Below are positions 1-12,016 of a stretch of 64,000 nucleotides of DNA, one piece after another. The notes beneath the pieces are model-generated. The model had not been told where the DNA came from. It worked only from the letters and a program-made list of their open reading frames with translations, and did not search any database. Both the position numbers and the translations under genes were made by a program. How positions within the stretch are numbered: the first letter of the stretch is position 1; every line of letters begins with the position of its first letter. This DNA is from Buchnera aphidicola (Nipponaphis monzeni) (lineage in GTDB: Bacteria > Pseudomonadota > Gammaproteobacteria > Enterobacterales > Enterobacteriaceae). The stretch lies in NCBI RefSeq assembly GCF_006741185.1, contig NZ_AP019379.1:496001-560000 (forward strand). Reading direction: 5' to 3'.

Positions 1-168
1 ATAAATCCAGAACATGCATTAATTCAAAAAATAAGTAAAATTGTAGAAGAAAAAAACATTAAAGATTGGATATTATTGATATTTGAACAAGCTTTATTTG
101 TAGAAAAAGGTACTTTAGATGATCCTAACCAATTTATTAATAGAATTAATAAATTATTATCTATATAA
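1..168 (+). CDS. htpG: HtpG (Hsp90) chaperone, C-terminal end only
   Basis: The window opens inside this gene; about 55 C-terminal residues and the stop at 166-168 are visible. The reading frame starts with INPEH and ends with ERGTL-like VEKGTLDDPNQFI, which matches the C-terminal dimerisation domain of the bacterial Hsp90 chaperone HtpG. HtpG is a cytosolic ATP-dependent chaperone. In E. coli htpG lies directly upstream of adk in the same direction, exactly as here, which supports the call. Only the start is missing because of the window edge; nothing suggests that the gene is broken. Confidence 0.93.
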   Translation: MNPEHALIQKISKIVEEKNIKDWILLIFEQALFVEKGTLDDPNQFINRINKLLSI

Positions 169-297
169 AACTCAAAACTAACTTATTTTTTAAAATGTTT
201 TTTAGTTAATATTGTACTAAATAATATTTTATACTTTTGTACTGTACTTACAAAAAATATATATATCTTATTAAAATAATTCAGAGATTAAAAATGT

Positions 298-951
298 ATG
301 CGTATTATTATGTTAGGACCTCCAGGTAGTGGAAAAGGTACTCAATCCAATTTTATTACTAAAAAATATAATATTACTAAAATATCGATAGGAGATATAT
401 TAAGAAATGCTTTCAAAAAAAATAAAAATTTTCAAAATTACATCACAAAACAAATTAATCAAGGTAAGTTAGTAGCTGATAATATTGTTTATGATTTATT
501 AAAAAAAAGAATTTTAAAAAAAGATTGTAAAAATGGATTTTTATTAGATGGGTTTCCAAGAAACTTAAAGCAAGCTTACATGCTAACAAAAGAAAAAATT
601 CATATAGAATATGTAATTGAATTATTAGTATCAACGTACGTATTAAAAGACCGTATAAAAAACAGAATGATTCACGTACCTTCTGGGAGAATATACCATA
701 CTGTATACAACCCTCCAAAGAAATTAGGATTTGATGATATAACAGGTGAAATCTTGAGTATTAGAAAAGATGATACAAATAAAATACTTCAATTAAGACT
801 TAAAGAATATAAGTCAAACATTCAACTATTAACTAAATATTATTTAAAACAATCCAAAAAAAAATATTTAAAATATTTTAAAATTAATGGAAATAATAAT
901 ATCCAACGTATTAATCATGAAATAAATATTGTTTTAAAAAAAAATAATTAA
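298..951 (+). CDS. adk: Adenylate kinase
   Basis: This enzyme interconverts ATP + AMP and 2 ADP in the cytosol. The protein has 217 residues (E. coli 214). The P-loop GPPGSGKGT is at residues 7-15. The catalytic and substrate arginines fall at exactly the E. coli positions: R36, R88 (DGFPRN), R119, R123, R156 and R167, with the LID domain at about 122-159. Position 31, a threonine in the E. coli STGD motif, is isoleucine here. The ATG at 298 is preferred; an ATG four bases earlier is out of frame and closes quickly. It follows htpG after 129 bases. Confidence 0.97.
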   Translation: MRIIMLGPPGSGKGTQSNFITKKYNITKISIGDILRNAFKKNKNFQNYITKQINQGKLVADNIVYDLLKKRILKKDCKNGFLLDGFPRNLKQAYMLTKEKIHIEYVIELLVSTYVLKDRIKNRMIHVPSGRIYHTVYNPPKKLGFDDITGEILSIRKDDTNKILQLRLKEYKSNIQLLTKYYLKQSKKKYLKYFKINGNNNIQRINHEINIVLKKNN

Positions 952-975
952 CATTAAAAATGTTAAAAAAACTAC

Positions 976-1049
<74 letters not shown>

Positions 1050-1203
1050 GTTTTTTTGTTTAAAATATAATACAAATGAATTATAAATATAACATTATAT
1101 TTAAAAAATATGCAAGTATATTTTTGTAAAATACGTATATATAATAAAATGTTAATATATTTTTATAAAAACTCTCAAAAAAATTTAAATAAGGTAAATT
1201 ACA

Positions 1204-2064
1204 ATGATGTTAAAAAAAATTATTGACGGAAAAAAAATATCTAAAAAAATACAAAATAAAATAGCTAAAAAAATAGCTCTAAAAATTAAAGAAGGCAAAA
1301 GACCTCCTGGATTAGCTGTAATACTAGTTGGAAATAATTTATCTTCTCAAATATATATAGATAACAAAGAAATAGCATGTAAAAAAGTTGGAATGATTTC
1401 TAAATGTTGGAAATTTTCTAAAAATACTACTGAAAGTAAAATTTTATCATTAATTAACTATTTAAACACTAATAAATCAATTGATGGTATTTTAATACAG
1501 CTTCCTTTACCTAAACATATTAATACCGCAAGAATTATACATAGCGTTATACCATCAAAAGATGTTGATGGATTCCATCCATATAACACAGGATTACTTT
1601 GTCAAAAAATTCCTTCTATGCATGCATGTACTCCTAAAGGTATTATGACACTATTGAATGAATATAAAATAAAAACACACGGATTAAATGCTGTTATAGT
1701 TGGAGCATCAAATATAGTAGGCCGACCAATGAGTATGGAATTGTTATTAGCTGGATGTACTACTACCATTACACATAGATTTACTAAAAACTTGAAATAC
1801 CATACAAAAAATGCTGATCTATTAATAACAGCTATTGGAAAACCTAATTTTATTAAAAGCAAATGGATAAAAAAAGGAGCAGTAGTTATAGATGCAGGAA
1901 TAAACAAATTGGTTAATGGAAACGTTACTGGAGATGTAGACTTTTGCTCATCATATTCTAGAACATCTTATATTACTCCAGTACCTGGAGGAGTTGGCCC
2001 AATGACTGTTACTTCGTTACTACAAAATACCCTAGAATCTTATGAAAAAAATTATAATAAATAA
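1204..2064 (+). CDS. folD: Methylene-THF dehydrogenase / methenyl-THF cyclohydrolase
   Basis: This bifunctional folate enzyme makes 10-formyl-THF, the formyl donor used by Fmt, whose gene is also in this window. The protein has 286 residues (E. coli 288). The catalytic YxxxK is at 51-55, the PLPKH and DVDGFHP folate-site motifs are near 100-125, the NADP-binding [11 protein letters not shown] segment is near 166-176, and the [10 protein letters not shown] signature is near the C-terminus. Two ATGs stand side by side (1204 and 1207). The second gives the E. coli register (K54), while an AAGG lies 9 bases before the first. The gene stands alone between tRNA-Arg and convergent cysS. Confidence 0.97.
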   Translation: MMLKKIIDGKKISKKIQNKIAKKIALKIKEGKRPPGLAVILVGNNLSSQIYIDNKEIACKKVGMISKCWKFSKNTTESKILSLINYLNTNKSIDGILIQLPLPKHINTARIIHSVIPSKDVDGFHPYNTGLLCQKIPSMHACTPKGIMTLLNEYKIKTHGLNAVIVGASNIVGRPMSMELLLAGCTTTITHRFTKNLKYHTKNADLLITAIGKPNFIKSKWIKKGAVVIDAGINKLVNGNVTGDVDFCSSYSRTSYITPVPGGVGPMTVTSLLQNTLESYEKNYNK

Positions 2065-2072
2065 ATAAATAA

Positions 2073-2110
2073 ATAAATATTTGATAACATATTTTATGTT
2101 ATATGTTGAA
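2073..2110. terminator. Weak hairpin between convergent folD and cysS
   Basis: The spacer between the two stop codons contains ATAACAT, a short loop and ATGTTAT, a 7-bp AT-only stem, flanked by A/T runs on both sides. Its position suits a shared bidirectional terminator. The stem is short and such pairs arise often by chance at this base composition. Confidence 0.25.
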
Positions 2111-2125
2111 ATATATTTAATTTCT

Positions 2126-3544
2126 TCAGTAATATTCCCATAACGTTACATTTTTAGAATCCCTTAAAACTATTCTTAATTTAAATAATTTGTTACGCAA
2201 AGCGTCAGCTTTTTTCCAATTTTTTAATTTTCTTGCATTATTTCTTATTTGAATTAATAATTTAATTTTATTAATAGAAAGTATAGTATTACATTGATTT
2301 TTTTTACACAAATATGTGTTTGGTTCATGGAATAATAAACCTAATATATTACCTAACTGACGTAACCTGGCAGCTAATTCATTCGCTTTATTAATATCTT
2401 TTAATTTTAGAAATTTTATTTTTTTTACTAAAATAAACAAAATAGAAATTGCTTTAGGAGTATTAAAATCATCATTCATAGCCTTTTTAAAACTTAACTC
2501 AAAAGATAAACTTTTATATGATAAAAAAACATTACAATTCATATCTTTTAATGCGAAGTAAATTTTTCTTAATGACCATTCTGATTGTTTTAAACTATCA
2601 TGATAAAAATGTAGTGGTTTTCTATAATGAGTAGACAAAAAATAATATCTTACAATTTCTGAATCATATAATTGTAAAACTGTCTTTAAAGTCAAACAGT
2701 TGTTTAACGATTTAGACATTTTTTCATTATCAATTACTAACAAACCTGCATGTACCCAATATTTTACATTTTCTTTATTATTTATACAAATTGACTGAGA
2801 TCGTTCATTTTCATGATGAGGAAATAATAAATCATTACCACCCCCATGGATATCTAGTTTATGACCAAAATAAAATTGACTAATGGCAGAACATTCTATA
2901 TGCCATCCTGGTCTTCCTATACCCCATGGTGAACTCCAAAATAGTTCATTTGTCATTTCAGAAGATATTTTTAAAAAATTATTGCTTTTAAGTTTCCAAA
3001 CTATAAAATCTAAAGGATCTTTTTTTTCTAACTTTAAATTTCTATTTCCTAATTTTAAGAAATTAATTTTTTGATTAGATAATTTTCCATAACTAGACAA
3101 ACTTTTTACTGAAAATAATACATCACCGTTAGTAGCTATATAAGCACATTTATTTTTCAATAATTTTTTAATAAATTGAATAATAAAGGGAATGTACACT
3201 GTGGTTAAAGGTTCGTTAGTAGGTTTAATTAAATTTAAAATAGAAAAGTCAATATGCATTGCTTTAATCATGTCATTAGTAAAAGATTTTAAATCCTTTT
3301 TATGAATTACTAATTGTTGAATAATTTTATCATCAATATCAGTTATGTTTCGTACATATTGTATAGTGTACCCTAAAAATTTTAAATAGCGTATAATCAT
3401 ATCAAAAATAATAAAAGTACGACCATGTCCTATATGACAAAGTGCATATACAGTTACACCACAAACATATATATTTACATGTTTAGTTTGAATTGATTTA
3501 AAAACTTCTTTTTTATTGGATAAAGTATTAAAAATTTTTAACAT
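2126..3544 (-). CDS. cysS: Cysteinyl-tRNA synthetase
   Basis: This class I aminoacyl-tRNA synthetase charges tRNA-Cys. The protein has 472 residues (E. coli 461). The HIGH motif is at residues 37-40 (LCHIGHGRT), with the zinc ligand C28 just before it in YVCGVT. The other zinc ligands are in HIECSAIS and in the HHENE segment. The signature KMSKS follows near residue 270 (NEKMSKSLNN). The anticodon-binding C-terminal domain is complete. The gene is convergent with folD and divergent from ybeD, so it is probably transcribed alone from the 258-base upstream spacer. Confidence 0.97.
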   Translation of the reverse strand: MLKIFNTLSNKKEVFKSIQTKHVNIYVCGVTVYALCHIGHGRTFIIFDMIIRYLKFLGYTIQYVRNITDIDDKIIQQLVIHKKDLKSFTNDMIKAMHIDFSILNLIKPTNEPLTTVYIPFIIQFIKKLLKNKCAYIATNGDVLFSVKSLSSYGKLSNQKINFLKLGNRNLKLEKKDPLDFIVWKLKSNNFLKISSEMTNELFWSSPWGIGRPGWHIECSAISQFYFGHKLDIHGGGNDLLFPHHENERSQSICINNKENVKYWVHAGLLVIDNEKMSKSLNNCLTLKTVLQLYDSEIVRYYFLSTHYRKPLHFYHDSLKQSEWSLRKIYFALKDMNCNVFLSYKSLSFELSFKKAMNDDFNTPKAISILFILVKKIKFLKLKDINKANELAARLRQLGNILGLLFHEPNTYLCKKNQCNTILSINKIKLLIQIRNNARKLKNWKKADALRNKLFKLRIVLRDSKNVTLWEYY

Positions 3545-3802
3545 AACTTTTTATTATACTTAAATTTAAACAAATATTTACATATTATTAAACTATAAAA
3601 ATATACATATATACCAACACTAATTACTAAAAATTAAATCATTAAATAATATTTAGTATATTATTATTTTATAATGTATAATCGTCCTATTACTTTAATA
3701 TACTTTATTAATAATAAAACTATTAATAATAATGCAATCTCATTATTTTATATATACAACAATTATATCTAAAAACTATAGATATGCTAAATAGGATTAT
3801 AA

Positions 3803-4066
3803 ATGGAAAAAAAATTAAAATCGATGCTTACATTTCCTTGTTCATTTACTTATAAAATAATAGGAACTGCAAATCCTGAGTTAGTAGACAACATAATAAA
3901 AGTAATTCAATTACAAATACCTGGAGATTATACTCCTCAAATAAAATCAAGTAACAAAGGAAACTACATTTCTATATCTGTTACTATTCACGCTAATAAT
4001 TTATTTCAAATTAAAAATTTATATTATGAACTTAGCAAAATTAATATGGTTAAGATAATATTTTAA
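3803..4066 (+). CDS. ybeD: YbeD family small conserved protein
   Basis: An 87-residue protein of the same length as E. coli YbeD, with the conserved core FPCSFTYKIIGTANPELVD near the N-terminus and GDYTP...SNKGNYISISVTI in the middle. The family has a ferredoxin-like ACT-type fold and no established enzymatic activity. In E. coli it lies near lipB; here lipB is not adjacent and the neighbour is cspE. The gene is convergent with cspE, and a strong hairpin lies between the two stop codons. Confidence 0.93.
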   Translation: MEKKLKSMLTFPCSFTYKIIGTANPELVDNIIKVIQLQIPGDYTPQIKSSNKGNYISISVTIHANNLFQIKNLYYELSKINMVKIIF

Positions 4067-4101
4067 ATTTAAAAAAGTTATTTGTTTATAAACAAGCGCA
4101 G

Positions 4102-4136
4102 ATGTATTTGAGACAATTCTAGTGTCTCAAATACAT
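4102..4136. terminator. Hairpin between convergent ybeD and cspE
   Basis: A perfect 13-bp inverted repeat (arms 4102-4114 and 4124-4136, 9-base loop) lies between the ybeD and cspE stop codons. It includes several G-C pairs, which are rare in these spacers. No clean U-run follows on either strand. It may still work as a bidirectional terminator or a 3'-end stabiliser. Confidence 0.6.
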
Positions 4137-4174
4137 AAAAAATAAATCTCTATAACATTTTACAACCACTAATT

Positions 4175-4384
4175 CTACAAACTGATAACGTTAGCAGCAG
4201 AAGGACCTTTTACCCCTTCGGTAATTTCAAATTCAACACTTTGCCCTTCTGTTAAAGTTTTGAATCCGTTACTTTGAATCGCTGAAAAATGAACAAACAC
4301 ATCTTTACTTCCATCTTCAGGAGTAATAAACCCAAATCCTTTTGATTCGTTAAACCACTTAACATTACCTTTAATCTTTGACAT
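4175..4384 (-). CDS. cspE: Cold-shock family RNA-binding protein CspE
   Basis: A single OB-fold RNA chaperone of 69 residues, nearly identical to E. coli CspE ([20 protein letters not shown] at the start). The RNP1 motif KGFGFI is at 15-20 and RNP2 VFVHF at 29-33. CspE-type proteins bind single-stranded nucleic acid and act as transcription antiterminators in E. coli. The sequence is closer to CspE than CspC at several variable sites (TEG, PSAANV), although Buchnera annotations may use cspC. Codon use is richer in G and C than in the neighbours, as expected for a highly expressed gene. AAAGG lies upstream of the ATG. Confidence 0.95.
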   Translation of the reverse strand: MSKIKGNVKWFNESKGFGFITPEDGSKDVFVHFSAIQSNGFKTLTEGQSVEFEITEGVKGPSAANVISL

Positions 4385-4501
4385 CTACATTACCTTTACA
4401 TGAATATAAGTACTAAATTCAAAATTTTTTTTTAAAAAAAAATTATAATAAAAAGTAAACAAGTTAATCAAAAAACCAATTTATTTTTTAAATATTAAAA
4501 T

Positions 4502-4528
4502 GTTATTTTTATAAGAAAATAATTTAAC
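4502..4528 (-). terminator. Possible terminator after 5S rRNA
   Basis: Just beyond the 3' end of 5S, an imperfect AT-rich hairpin (GTTATTTT against AAAATAA...AAC, with a bulge) is followed on the minus strand by ATTTTAATATTT. It is placed where the rRNA transcript should end, but the stem has almost no G-C pairs, so the call is tentative. Confidence 0.3.
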
Positions 4529-4529
4529 A

Positions 4530-4648
4530 CACCTGGCCTTTTCCTAATCTCACACGGGGATGCCCCGTACTACCCTCGGCGTTGAAATGTTTCACTTCTG
4601 AGTTCGAAATGGAATCAGGTGGTACCATAACACTATGATGGTCAGGTG
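4530..4648 (-). rRNA. rrf: 5S ribosomal RNA
   Basis: On the minus strand the segment begins ACCTGACCATCATAGTG and ends GGCCAGGT, which pair as helix I. The internal CGAACTCAGAAGTGAAAC is the conserved 5S loop. The length is about 119 bases (E. coli 120). It lies about 90 bases downstream of 23S in the same transcript. The ends are set by helix pairing and are good to a few bases. Confidence 0.95.
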
Positions 4649-4737
4649 GGTTAAATTTTATTTTTGTATTTTTAAAAAAGTTTAAAAGTCTATCATTAGT
4701 CTGTATAATAAACAAATTAAAACATCTCTGGTGTTGT

Positions 4738-7690
<2,953 letters not shown>

Positions 7691-7822
7691 ACAACCCACA
7701 GATGTTTTAACTATAATATTTTAAAAATATTATATAAATTTGTTTATTCCGACTTTTTAAAGAGCATTATTTTTAATTTAAAAAAATTTTTAAATTAAAA
7801 ATAATCGATTAATTAATTTTAT

Positions 7823-7895
7823 TGTCCCCTAGGGGATTTGAACCCCTGTTGCCGCCGTGAAAGGGCGATGTCCTAGACCTCTAGACGAAGGGGAC
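7823..7895 (-). tRNA. gltT: tRNA-Glu (anticodon UUC)
   Basis: A 73-base cloverleaf very close to E. coli tRNA-Glu. The acceptor arms GTCCCCT and AGGGGAC pair, and the anticodon loop CTTTCAC gives UUC. No CCA is encoded. It lies about 130 bases upstream of 23S, in the place of the spacer tRNA of a normal rRNA operon. U34 of this tRNA is a known target of the TusBCD sulfur relay, whose genes are at 30.4-31.5 kb. Confidence 0.97.
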
Positions 7896-8118
7896 TAATT
7901 AACTTAGTATGTTAAAATTAACTTTTTATAATAAATTCTAACTGCTAATAGTATTAACAGAATAATGTATATTAGTCAAGTTTTTATTGCAATAAAGTAA
8001 TTTATATATATTTATAATAAAAATAACATAGACACTAATAAAATTTATCAAAAAATTTTTTAATATTTCAATTCTTTACTTTAAAATATTTAACATATAC
8101 TAAAAAATTATATTTAAA

Positions 8119-8931
8119 TTATTCATTTTTCAATTTATATATAATTTGATTAATTTCTGGAAATTTATTATGCCATAATTTAAATGCATACGCTGCTTGA
8201 CTCACCAACATTCCTAAACCATCCGATATACGTGTAGCTCCATGTTTCTTACACCACAATAAAAAGTAAGTCATATTATCTATTAAATAATACATATCGT
8301 AACAAAACGTTTGTGCACTAATACATGTAACTGGTATATTTGGTTTCATATTATACATACTACTAGAAGTAGCGTTAATTATTAAATCAAATACTTGAAT
8401 ATTATTATCTAACCAATCTATACAACAAATATTCCCTAAATTTTTAAATTTTAATACCATTTTTTCAGCATTAATTAACGTACGATTAAACACAAAAATG
8501 CTACATCCAAATGAAAGCAATTCAGGAATCACAGCATAAGCTGCTCCTCCTGCACCAATTAATAGAATATTACTAGCATGGTTAATAAATTTTAATCTTT
8601 TAAGATCATACAACAAACCTAAACCATCAGTATTATGACCTAAAATCAAATTGTTATCCATTTTTTTCAAAGTATTAACAGATCCAGAAAGTCGAGCTTG
8701 ACTTGTTAATATATCTGAATATACATATGCTCTATGTTTAAAAGGTAATGTAATATTAGCTCCTTTACCAAGATTTTTAAAAAAAACTGATAAATAATCT
8801 TCTAAAGATTGAATAGGAGTATATATAGCAATATACTCTTGATATATTTTCATTTCCTTTGAAAATAAGTTATGAATAGTAGGTGACAAAGAATGTTTAA
8901 TAGGATTACCAAAAACAGCATACTGGTTCAT
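8119..8931 (-). CDS. aroE: Shikimate dehydrogenase
   Basis: This enzyme reduces 3-dehydroshikimate to shikimate with NADPH in the pathway to chorismate. The protein has 270 residues (E. coli 272). The substrate motif NPIKHSLSP is at 9-17 and the catalytic pair K65 (TLPFK) and D102 (GHNTDG) sits at the E. coli positions. The NADP-binding LIGAGGAA is near 125-132. AroB and AroK of the same pathway are at 37.1-38.8 kb. In Buchnera, aroE is the gene upstream of tRNA-Glu, 23S and 5S, and it probably shares their transcript. Confidence 0.97.
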   Translation of the reverse strand: MNQYAVFGNPIKHSLSPTIHNLFSKEMKIYQEYIAIYTPIQSLEDYLSVFFKNLGKGANITLPFKHRAYVYSDILTSQARLSGSVNTLKKMDNNLILGHNTDGLGLLYDLKRLKFINHASNILLIGAGGAAYAVIPELLSFGCSIFVFNRTLINAEKMVLKFKNLGNICCIDWLDNNIQVFDLIINATSSSMYNMKPNIPVTCISAQTFCYDMYYLIDNMTYFLLWCKKHGATRISDGLGMLVSQAAYAFKLWHNKFPEINQIIYKLKNE

Positions 8932-9973
8932 TATTATGTCATCCTAAAATAATATTTTTTTATAAAAACATCTTAAAAATTAAGATTTTATTTTTAAAAA
9001 ACAACGAAACTATAACTTTTATTAAAAGATAAAACATATTAACAAAAATATTTTATACTAATTCTATATTATTAATAATAATCGTACTAAAAAACTATTA
9101 CATAAAAAATATTACTTCATTAAAGTAATAAATATTACCTACAAATAACAATAAAATATTTAAATAAATTTCATATGTTATATTACTATATATATCATAA
9201 AAATGATTAAAAATATTTATAAATAATTTATACAAACCAATTAATTAACAATTTACTTATTCTAAATAATGAATAATACTTAATATATAGATATTTAATC
9301 TTCATAACGCGACAAGTTATTGATAACTAATTATTATTAACTAATAATAAAAAATATACCTATAATATAATTATATATTTATTATCAATTATTATTAATA
9401 ATAAATATTGAAATATAGATATTATATAATAATAATGTAAACTCATACTTAATATTTTTTGAATAGATAACAATATATATAAATAATTATTTATATCTAT
9501 AATGTACTGTTAAAAAAATAAACTAAAAATAATTACTTATTTATGTATACTCCAAATAGTACTAAAAAACATAAGTTTTTATAAACATTCATAACAAATA
9601 ATATAAATTAAACACAAATTTTATTATTTATATAACATAAATATGTTAAACTTATAATTATTAAAGAACAATCATATTGTAGTAAATTTATACTTAACAC
9701 TAAAAAAAAATTAACTATAACTTTATAAAATCAAACTAATAAAATATTAGTTTAAAGTTAACATTATAAACAAATAAAATAACTAAAAAATATAAAATTC
9801 TTATAAAAAAATTTTAGATTACTCATAACACAAAATATATTTTAATATTGCATATTATTCAAAAAATTATTATTTTTAATACATTATTAATAACTAACAC
9901 CAAAACATTTTATGAAAAATTATATAATTTATTTAATTGTCAATAATAATGTTATTTTTTAAAAAAAAACAAA
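8932..9973. other. Gene-free divergent spacer between aroE and def
   Basis: About 1 kb with no reading frame of useful length. It must hold the start of the def-fmt transcript and probably that of the aroE-tRNA-Glu-rRNA unit. In E. coli the space between aroE and def carries tsaC, yrdD, smg and dprA, none of which I can recognise here. A TTGACA on the minus strand near 9940 is followed by TATAAT after only 13 bases, too close for a normal promoter. A small G+C-bearing patch lies near 9305-9325. Confidence 0.7.
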
Positions 9974-10423
9974 ATGACTATACTAAAAATATTACAATAT
10001 CCAGATGTTAGATTACGTAAAGTTGCTAAACCTGTAATTCAAATTAACAAATATATTAAAAAAGTTATTCATGACATGTTTGAAACTCTGCATTCAAAAA
10101 ATGGAATTGGACTAGCAGCCACCCAAATCAACATTAATTTACAAATTATTGTAATAAATAACATTCAAAATATTCAACCATTAGTATTAATTAATCCTAA
10201 AATAAAAAAAAAAATAGGAATAGCACGTATTGAAGAAGGATGCTTATCTATACCTAGTACAAAAGCAACAATCACTAGAGCAAAAAAAATACACATATGT
10301 GCTACAAATTACAATGGTATTAACATCAAATTAGTTGCAAATTCGTTACTATCTGTTTGTATTCAACATGAAATAGATCATTTAAAGGGAATTTTATTTA
10401 TTGATTATTTATCCAATTTATAA
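9974..10423 (+). CDS. def: Peptide deformylase (lacks the C-terminal tail)
   Basis: This metalloenzyme removes the N-formyl group from nascent proteins. The three family motifs are intact: GIGLAATQ at 44-51, EGCLS with metal ligand C90, and the QHEIDH motif with H132, catalytic E133 and H136. The protein has 149 residues against 169 in E. coli and ends at DYLSNL, so the C-terminal helix that contacts the ribosome in E. coli is missing. An A11 tract lies within the gene near 10204-10214. Fmt follows 28 bases later, a pair that acts on opposite ends of the formyl-Met cycle. Confidence 0.96.
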   Translation: MTILKILQYPDVRLRKVAKPVIQINKYIKKVIHDMFETLHSKNGIGLAATQININLQIIVINNIQNIQPLVLINPKIKKKIGIARIEEGCLSIPSTKATITRAKKIHICATNYNGINIKLVANSLLSVCIQHEIDHLKGILFIDYLSNL

Positions 10424-10451
10424 AAACATTCAATAATATAGGGATCATCAG

Positions 10452-11408
10452 ATGTCTTTAATACCTATAAAAAAATATAAAACATCTTTAAGAATCATAT
10501 TTGCGGGAACATCTAAATTTGCTGTTCAACATTTAAATGCATTATTATGTTCAAAACATCAAATAATTGCTATATTAACAAAACCTGACAGCATTTCTGG
10601 AAGAGGTAATAAAATATGTCCTTCTCCAATAAAAAGTTTTGCATTAAAAAAAAATATTATAATTATTACACCAAAATCACTACAATCATCAAAAATTAAA
10701 AAAAAAATTTACACGTTAAATGCTGATTTAATGTTAGTAGTATCCTATGGATTAATAATACCAAAATATATATTAACAATGTTTCCTTTAGGATGCATTA
10801 ACATCCATGCATCATTACTACCTCGATTAAGAGGCCCATCTCCTATCGAAAGATCAATTTTAAATGGAGAAACAAAAACGGGAATTACAACTTTTATTAT
10901 GAATGAATTCATTGATACTGGAGATATTATACATATATTACAATGCCCAATTAATAATAATGATACAAAAGGTAGCCTATATATAAAATTATATAAAATA
11001 GGTATTAAATGCATGTTTATTACATTATTTAAAATAATAACTAGGAAATACTCTCTAGTAAAACAAAATGACACTAATGCTACATATGCAAAAAAGATTG
11101 AAAAAAAAGAGGGTCAATTAAATTGGAATTTACCAGCTGAAACATTAAATAGAACAATTAGAGCTTTTAATCCTTACCCTACAGCATATTTTATCATTAA
11201 TAATCACAAAATCAAAGTTTGGAAAGCTTCAGTGTTGAAAAATACCAAAAAATATATTCCTGGGAAAATTGTTACATTAAATAAAAAAGGTTTGCAAATA
11301 GCAACTTCTCATAATATTTTAAATATACAAAGTATACAAATGCCTGGAAAGAAAATTATTAATTCAATAGATATTTATAATGCCTACAAAAAATTGTTTA
11401 TTCCATAA
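10452..11408 (+). CDS. fmt: Methionyl-tRNA formyltransferase
   Basis: This enzyme formylates initiator Met-tRNA using 10-formyl-THF, which FolD supplies. The protein has 318 residues (E. coli 315). The N-terminal formyltransferase domain has the catalytic INIHASLLPRLRG and DTGD segments near 105-150. The C-terminal OB-like domain contains RAFNPYPTA and VWKAS as in E. coli. A start at the ATG of 10452 gives MSLIPIKKYK before the conserved SLRIIFAGT. The gene is in an operon with def. Two A tracts of 9 and 10 bases lie inside it. Confidence 0.96.
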   Translation: MSLIPIKKYKTSLRIIFAGTSKFAVQHLNALLCSKHQIIAILTKPDSISGRGNKICPSPIKSFALKKNIIIITPKSLQSSKIKKKIYTLNADLMLVVSYGLIIPKYILTMFPLGCINIHASLLPRLRGPSPIERSILNGETKTGITTFIMNEFIDTGDIIHILQCPINNNDTKGSLYIKLYKIGIKCMFITLFKIITRKYSLVKQNDTNATYAKKIEKKEGQLNWNLPAETLNRTIRAFNPYPTAYFIINNHKIKVWKASVLKNTKKYIPGKIVTLNKKGLQIATSHNILNIQSIQMPGKKIINSIDIYNAYKKLFIP

Positions 11409-11465
11409 ACATATACTTTAAAACATATAAGAAATTAATAAAAAAATTATTATTAATAATATTAA

Positions 11466-11498
11466 TAATAATAGTTATTTATACAATAACTATTATTA
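11466..11498. terminator. Hairpin between convergent fmt and rplQ
   Basis: A perfect 14-bp stem (arms 11466-11479 and 11485-11498) with a 5-base loop sits between the fmt and rplQ stop codons. It has one G-C pair and no long U-run, so it may end both transcripts weakly. It is longer than expected by chance. Confidence 0.45.
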
Positions 11499-11562
11499 GT
11501 TAATGTAATTAAAAATTACATATATATTTAAAATAATATATCAAAAAAATTAATATAATTAA

Positions 11563-11937
11563 TTAAATTTGCTTTTTAACATTCCTACCAACTAATTGTA
11601 CATATGCTATTTTAGCTTGATCTCCTTTACGATAACCACATTTTAAAATTCTAAGATATCCCCCCGGACGATCAAGAAAATGAGGTCCAATATCTTTAAA
11701 TAGTTTATTCACTATAATATTATTACGAATTTTAGAAAAAATAGCTCTTCTACGTGTATTACTATCTACCTTAGAATAAGTAATTATAGGCTCTAGTACA
11801 CTTCTTAATTCTTTAGCTTTCTCTAAAGTAGTTTTAATTTGTTCATGATTAAATAAAGAGCAAGCCATATTCATTAACATAGAATTAAGATGACTACTAT
11901 TTCTATTCAAACGTCTACCCGATTTTTTATGACGCAT
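11563..11937 (-). CDS. rplQ: 50S ribosomal protein L17
   Basis: L17 is a large-subunit protein near the exit tunnel. The protein has 124 residues (E. coli 127). [17 protein letters not shown] at the start and the [17 protein letters not shown] segment near the C-terminus are diagnostic. It is the last gene of the alpha operon, about 80 bases after rpoA, and ends at a convergent hairpin shared with fmt. Confidence 0.97.
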   Translation of the reverse strand: MRHKKSGRRLNRNSSHLNSMLMNMACSLFNHEQIKTTLEKAKELRSVLEPIITYSKVDSNTRRRAIFSKIRNNIIVNKLFKDIGPHFLDRPGGYLRILKCGYRKGDQAKIAYVQLVGRNVKKQI

Positions 11938-12016
11938 ATTTTATACCTTTTAATGAATCCAATAAAATAATTTATTAAAATATGGTATTACTAAAACCTG
12001 TTAAACAATATAATTG

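Noticed and set aside
1602-1907. 101-codon minus-strand frame in folD
   Set aside because: Shadow of folD, no ribosome-binding site and no family likeness.
4524-4715. 63-codon frame across 5S
   Set aside because: It overlaps the 5S gene fully; not protein coding.
9340-9420. Repeated ATTATTA units as tandem repeat or CRISPR
   Set aside because: No regular unit or spacers; low-complexity AT sequence only.
9930-9950. TTGACA with TATAAT as an rRNA promoter upstream of aroE
   Set aside because: The spacing is only 13 bases and it lies 1 kb from aroE; not convincing.
10745-11074. 109-codon minus-strand frame in fmt
   Set aside because: Shadow of fmt; hydrophobic by complement of Lys/Asn codons.
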